From positions 248,001 through 312,000 of the forward strand of contig NZ_JANIAA010000006.1 of NCBI RefSeq assembly GCF_024505145.1: 64,000 nucleotides of DNA, written 5' to 3'. Below are positions 58,775 through 64,000 of the stretch, piece by piece (within the stretch, counting starts at the first letter, position 1; each line of letters starts with the position of its first letter). The notes under the pieces were generated by a model. The model did no database searches. It had not been told where the DNA came from and saw nothing but the letters and a program-made list of their open reading frames with translations. The DNA is from Streptomyces rugosispiralis. GTDB lineage: Bacteria; Actinomycetota; Actinomycetes; Streptomycetales; Streptomycetaceae. The translations under genes were made by a program, and so were the position numbers.

Positions 58775-59636
58775 CTAGGCGCCCATCGGGTGCCAGACGG
58801 TCTTCGTCTCCAGGAAGGCCAACAGCCGGGCCGTGCCGGGGTCGGCGGGCCAATCCACAGGCTGTGGACGGACGACGCGCTTGAGGTTGTCCGCGGCGGC
58901 CTTCTCCAACTCGGTCGCGAGTTCCTCGTCCGCCCCGGCCAGGTCGATCGCGTTGACGTCCTGGTGGGCGGCGAGCGGAGTGGCGATCTCGGCGGTGCGG
59001 CCGGACAGGACGTTGACCACGCCGCCCGGGAGGTCGGAGGTGGCCAGGACCTCGCCGAGGGACAGGGCCGGGAGCGGGGCCCGCTCGCTCGCCACGACCA
59101 CGGTCGTGTTCCCGGTGACGATCGCCGGGGCGATCACCGACACCAGGCCCAGGAACGACGAGTCCTGGGGCGCGAGGAGCGCGACCACGCCGGTCGGCTC
59201 GGGGGAGGAGAGGTTGAAGTACGGCCCGGCCACGGGGTTGGCGGACCCGGCGATCTGGGCCGTCTTGTCGGACCAGCCCGCGTACCAGACCCAGCGGTCG
59301 ATCGCCGCGTCCACCTGCGCGGTGGCCTTGGACTTCGACAGGCCCTCGGCGTCGGCGACCTCATGGACGAACTGGTCGCGGCGGCCCTCCAGCATCTCGG
59401 CGACGCGGTAGAGGATCTGGCCCCGGTTGTAGGCGGTGGCCCCCGACCAGCCGCCGAACGCCTTGCGCGCGGCGACGACCGCGTCCCGGGCGTCCTTGCG
59501 GGAGGCCAGCGGGGCGTTGGCCAGCCACTTGCCCTTGGCGTCGGTCACCTCGTACACCCGTCCGCTCTCGGACCGGGGGAACTTGCCCCCGACGAACAGC
59601 TTGTAGGTCTTGAGCACGGAGAGTCGATCGTTGCGG

Positions 59637-59644
<8 letters not shown>
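58775..59644 (-). CDS. Short aldehyde dehydrogenase family protein without catalytic domain
   Basis: A 289-residue protein covering about 60 percent of an aldehyde dehydrogenase: TYKLFVGGKFPRSESGR, VAEMLEGRRDQFV, and nucleotide-binding PTGVVALLAPQDSSFLGLVSVIAPAIVTGNTTVVV. It ends before the region with the catalytic Cys, so it cannot be a complete enzyme alone. Its start overlaps the full-length dehydrogenase stop by 8 bases. Co-translation suggests it is a subunit or paralogue that associates with it. The same short/long pair occurs in S. coelicolor, so this is conserved, not decay. Confidence 0.84.
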
Positions 59645-61070
<1,426 letters not shown>

Positions 61071-61076
61071 GGCGTA

Positions 61077-62078
61077 TCAGTCCACCGTCACGTAGTCGGG
61101 ACCGGAGTACCGGCCGGTGCTCAGCTTCTGGCGCTGCATGAGCAGATCGTTGAGCAGGCTGGAGGCGCCGAAGCGGAACCACTCGGGGGAGAGCCACTCG
61201 TCGCCCAGCGTCTCGTTGACCATCACCAGGTACTTGATCGCGTCCTTGGAGGTGCGGATGCCGCCCGCGGGCTTCACGCCCACCTGTACGCCGGTGGTGG
61301 CGTGGAAGTCGCGGACCGCCTCCAGGAGGACGAGGGTGACGGGCGGGGTCGCGTTGACGGCCACCTTGCCGGTGGAGGTCTTGATGAAGTCCGCGCCCGC
61401 GAGCATCGCCAGCCAGGAGGCGCGGCGGACGTTGTCGTACGTCTGGAGCTCGCCGGTCTCGAAGATGACCTTGAGGTGGGCCGCGGTGCCGCTGCCGTCC
61501 TCGCGGACGCAGGCCTCCTTGACCTGCCGGATCTCCTCGAAGACCTGGAGGTAGCGGCCGGAGAGGAAGGCGCCGCGGTCGATCACCATGTCGATCTCGT
61601 CCGCCCCGGCGGCGACCGCCTCCCGGGTGTCGGCCAGCTTGACCGGCAGCGCGGCCCGGCCGGAGGGGAAGGCGGTGGCGACGGCGGCCACGTGGACGCC
61701 GCTGCCGGTCAGGGCCTCCTTGGCGGTGGCCACCATGTCGCCGTAGACGCAGATCGCCGCGACCCGCGGGGTGGTGCGGTCGGTGGGGTCGGGGTTGATC
61801 CCCTTGGCGCAGAGCGCCCGGACCTTGCCCGGGGTGTCGGCACCCTCGAGGGTCGTCAGGTCGATCATCGAGATCGCCAGGTCGATGGCGTACGCCTTCG
61901 CCGTGGTCTTGATCGAGCGGGTGCCGAGGGTCGCGGCACGGGCCTGCAGGCCGACCGCGTCGACGCCCGGCAGGCCGTGCAGGAAGCGGCGCAGTGCGCC
62001 GTCGCCGGCGGTCACGTCCGCCATTGACGCGAGTCGCTCCGCGGCCTCTTTGCCGTATGCGGGAACTGTGGTGGGCAT
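61077..62078 (-). CDS. deoC: Deoxyribose-phosphate aldolase
   Basis: A 333-residue DeoC, cleaving 2-deoxyribose 5-phosphate to glyceraldehyde 3-phosphate and acetaldehyde. The Schiff-base Lys is in ADFIKTSTGK and the second Lys in GVKPAGGIRTSKDA. It is longer than the 220-250 residue bacterial types and belongs to the larger class. ATG 62078 is chosen; an in-frame GTG 6 bases upstream is possible. A CTACGCGCGTAG operator lies about 20 bases upstream. With deoA it completes deoxynucleoside catabolism. Confidence 0.93.
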   Translation of the reverse strand: MPTTVPAYGKEAAERLASMADVTAGDGALRRFLHGLPGVDAVGLQARAATLGTRSIKTTAKAYAIDLAISMIDLTTLEGADTPGKVRALCAKGINPDPTDRTTPRVAAICVYGDMVATAKEALTGSGVHVAAVATAFPSGRAALPVKLADTREAVAAGADEIDMVIDRGAFLSGRYLQVFEEIRQVKEACVREDGSGTAAHLKVIFETGELQTYDNVRRASWLAMLAGADFIKTSTGKVAVNATPPVTLVLLEAVRDFHATTGVQVGVKPAGGIRTSKDAIKYLVMVNETLGDEWLSPEWFRFGASSLLNDLLMQRQKLSTGRYSGPDYVTVD

Positions 62079-62097
62079 GGTCACCAGATGAGCATAT

Positions 62098-62109
62098 CTA
62101 CGCGCGTAG
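62098..62109. promoter_or_regulatory. Putative nucleoside-regulon operator (deoC operon)
   Basis: CTACGCGCGTAG is identical to the site before add, about 20 bases upstream of the deoC start. It is preceded by ATAT, which may be part of a -10 element. Confidence 0.7.
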
Positions 62110-62215
62110 TCGGATGTCACCCCCGGGTCCGGAATCGATCGGGGGCCGGGGGCGGGCGATCCCGGGCGTCCCCTGGGCGCCCCCCGCCCCACGAGTGTGG
62201 TGCACAATCGGGCGC

Positions 62216-62932
62216 ATGACGAGCCCGGACGACGACTCCGCCCCCGCTGCCTCCAGCTCCGCTTCCTCCGCGGCCTCCTCCGCTTCCTCCGCGGCCTCTT
62301 CCGCTTCCTCCGAGGCCGAGACCGAGACCTTCTCGGACCGGATCTACCGCTCCCCGAGCGGTATCGCGGGCGGGGTGCTGCTGCTCGGGCTCAGCGGCTG
62401 GCTGGGCATCGACGCGATGATCCGGGGCGAGGGGCGGACGCCGTGGCTGGCGCTGGCCGGGCTGCTGTTCGCGGTGCCGGTGGTGATCGCCTTCACGCTG
62501 CGCCCGGCGGTGTACGCGGGGCAGGACCGGCTGCTCGTCCGCAACCCGTTCCGCACGATCACGCTGCCCTGGGCCGTGGTCGAGGGGCTGCGCGCCGGGT
62601 ACACCAGCGAGGTGCTGGCGGCCGGGGCCACGTACCAGCTGTGGGCGATCCCGGTCTCGCTGCGCCAGCGCAAGCGGGCCGCCCGGCACCAGGCCAGGGC
62701 GGCCTCCGAGGACCCCTTCGGTACCACGTCCGCCCACGTCTCGGCGAACAAGCCCGACGAGGACCGCCGGGCCCCCTCCGACGTGGCGATCGGCGATCTG
62801 CGCGAGATGGCCGAACGCAACGCCCAGCGCGAGGGCGCCCAGGGGGCGCCGGAGGTGCGATGGGCCTTCGAGGTGATCGCGCCGACGCTGGCGGGCGCGG
62901 TGCTGCTGGGCGTCATGCTGGCGATCGGCTGA
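62216..62932 (+). CDS. PH domain-containing membrane protein
   Basis: A 238-residue protein. An N-terminal low-complexity stretch (about 25 residues of Ala/Ser, from an imperfect SSAASSA repeat) precedes two hydrophobic segments (GIAGGVLLLGLSGWLGID, WLALAGLLFAVPVVIAFTL), then a bacterial PH domain (YAGQDRLLVRNPFRTITLPWAVVEGLRAGY) and a last TM near the C-terminus. The family is common in actinobacteria and unassigned in function. It is divergent from deoC. Confidence 0.82.
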   Translation: MTSPDDDSAPAASSSASSAASSASSAASSASSEAETETFSDRIYRSPSGIAGGVLLLGLSGWLGIDAMIRGEGRTPWLALAGLLFAVPVVIAFTLRPAVYAGQDRLLVRNPFRTITLPWAVVEGLRAGYTSEVLAAGATYQLWAIPVSLRQRKRAARHQARAASEDPFGTTSAHVSANKPDEDRRAPSDVAIGDLREMAERNAQREGAQGAPEVRWAFEVIAPTLAGAVLLGVMLAIG

Positions 62933-62954
62933 CCGCCCGGGGCCACGCGGCCCC

Positions 62955-63058
62955 GTTCTTCGGACCCGGTACCGGGTTTTTCGGACCCGGACCCGGTACC
63001 GGACCCAGTACCGGACCCGGTACCGGACCCGGACCCAGTACCGGCACCGGGTCCGGCT
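62955..63058. repeat. GGACCCGGTACC-type tandem repeats
   Basis: Eight or so copies of a 12-bp unit (GGACCCGGTACC and variants GGACCCAGTACC) fill the space between the PH protein and the mutase genes. The palindromic units can form hairpins and may act as a bidirectional terminator. Confidence 0.85.
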
Positions 63059-63091
63059 GCCTCAGCCGGGTCCGATGCCGCTTCGGCGCCG

Positions 63092-64000
63092 TCACTGATC
63101 GCCGTGGGCGACCGCGACGGGCTCGGCAGCCGATACGCCCGCGTCCGCGTCCGCGGCTTCCGGGGGCTGGATTCCCGCCGCCGCCGAAAGGTCCGCCTTG
63201 AGCGCGGCCAGCACGGTGTCCGCCGTGGCGCGGGCCGGGGTGAGGGAGTCGGCGGCGGGGACGTCCACGACCACCTCCAGGTAGCACTTCAGCTTCGGCT
63301 CGGTGCCGCTGGGCCGGACGACCACACGGGCGCCGCGGACGCCGCCCTTCCCGGCGAGCTGATAGCGCAGGCCGTCCGTCGGGGGCAGGGTGTCCGTGCC
63401 CCTCGTCAGGTCCTCCGCCGACGTCACGGCGAGCCCCGCGAGCTCGGTGGGCGGCTGTTCGCGCAGCCGCTTCATCGCGGTGCCGATCACGGCGAGGTCG
63501 GTGACCCGGACGGAGAGCTGGTCGGTGGCGTGCAGCCCGTGGGCCACCGCGATGTCGTCCAGCAGATCCGCGAGGGTGCGGCCCTGCTCCTTGAGCTCGG
63601 ACGTCAGCTCGGCCACGAGCAGCGCGGCCGTGATGCCGTCCTTGTCGCGTACGCCCTCCGGATCCACGCAGTAGCCGAGCGCCTCCTCGTACGCGTAGCG
63701 CAGCCCGTCCTCCCGGGCCAGCCACTTGAAGCCGGTCAGCGTCTCGGCGTACGGCAGCCCCGCGTCGTCCGCGATCCGGGACAGGAGCGACGAGGAGACG
63801 ATCGTGGTCGCGAAGGCACCACGGGCGCGCTTGTGGACGAGGTGGGTGGCGAGCAGCGCGCCGACCTCGTCCCCGCGCAGCATCCGCCAGCTCGCGGCGT
63901 CCGTGGGGGCCGTGGGGTTCGTGATCGTGGGGATGGCGACGGCGCAGCGGTCGGCGTCCGGGTCGTTGGCGATGATGATGTCCGGCGCGACCCTGCGGGC
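63092..64000 (-). CDS. Phosphomannomutase/phosphoglucomutase family, 3' part
   Basis: The last 303 residues of an alpha-D-phosphohexomutase; the gene continues beyond the right edge. The metal-binding loop (IIIANDPDADRCAVA) opens the visible part, followed by sugar-binding and phosphate-binding regions (TLTGFKWLAREDG, VVVRPSGTEPKLKCYLEVVVDV). Gene position next to deoC suggests it acts on deoxyribose or hexose phosphates. It might also supply mannose 6-phosphate for Kdn synthesis, which is speculation. Confidence 0.9.
   Translation of the reverse strand, partial: ARRVAPDIIIANDPDADRCAVAIPTITNPTAPTDAASWRMLRGDEVGALLATHLVHKRARGAFATTIVSSSLLSRIADDAGLPYAETLTGFKWLAREDGLRYAYEEALGYCVDPEGVRDKDGITAALLVAELTSELKEQGRTLADLLDDIAVAHGLHATDQLSVRVTDLAVIGTAMKRLREQPPTELAGLAVTSAEDLTRGTDTLPPTDGLRYQLAGKGGVRGARVVVRPSGTEPKLKCYLEVVVDVPAADSLTPARATADTVLAALKADLSAAAGIQPPEAADADAGVSAAEPVAVAHGDQ

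Noticed and set aside
62955..63058. Coding extension of the PH protein through the GGACCCGGTACC repeats
   Set aside because: A TGA at 62930-62932 ends the frame; the repeats are intergenic.

Overview
The window is high-GC actinobacterial DNA and almost certainly comes from a Streptomyces chromosome. The evidence is strong GC bias at third codon positions, GTG starts, WhiJ/DUF397-type genes, a likely bldA (TTA) codon, and a recognisable afsQ1-afsQ2-sigQ locus. From memory, the gene order from about 20 kb to the right edge follows the S. coelicolor SCO4878-SCO4917 neighbourhood: wall-polymer sugar genes, BMP-type nucleoside ABC transporter, cdd, deoA, add, AfsQ system, aldehyde dehydrogenases, deoC and phosphomannomutase.

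Region by region. 0-5 kb: an amidase; a minus-strand LpqS-like/CysK2-like/MFS operon resembling a mycobacterial copper-linked operon; and a decayed WhiJ-type cluster (intact DUF397 gene beside two head-to-head truncated gene fragments). 5-8 kb: an empty att-like palindrome, a VapBC toxin-antitoxin pair, and a divergent TetR/SDR pair with two visible operators. 8-12.6 kb: a GntR-controlled gluconate/idonate operon (kinase, permease, two dehydrogenases). 13-19.6 kb: a TetR-controlled flavin monooxygenase, an aldo/keto reductase, a secreted trypsin-like protease with a TTA codon, and a CoA-transferase. 19.9-28.8 kb: a divergent cluster for a nonulosonic-acid (probably Kdn-type teichulosonic) wall polymer. 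29-37.5 kb: an M20 hydrolase and a nucleoside import and salvage operon. 37.6-40 kb: a LysR/MFS pair.

40.22-46.48 kb is a compact, roughly 6.26-kb integrative element carrying a large serine integrase, a flavoprotein/XRE-TPR regulator pair and several small genes. Its attL and attR can be read directly. The reconstructed attB and attP both have their symmetry centre at the same TT dinucleotide, and a second, unoccupied copy of the attB-like sequence lies at about 5.2 kb.

46.8-64 kb: an alpha/beta hydrolase lacking the usual nucleophile, adenosine deaminase, small envelope proteins, the AfsQ1/AfsQ2/SigQ signalling system with an AfsQ1 box, a uridine-kinase-like gene, an isolated MFS-LigI-LigJ aromatic-acid module, paired aldehyde dehydrogenases, deoC, a PH-domain membrane protein, and the 3' part of a phosphomannomutase gene at the right edge.

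A near-identical palindrome (CTACGCGCGTAG) precedes add and deoC, with a variant before the BMP transporter operon. This suggests one regulator controls nucleoside uptake and catabolism across three dispersed transcription units.
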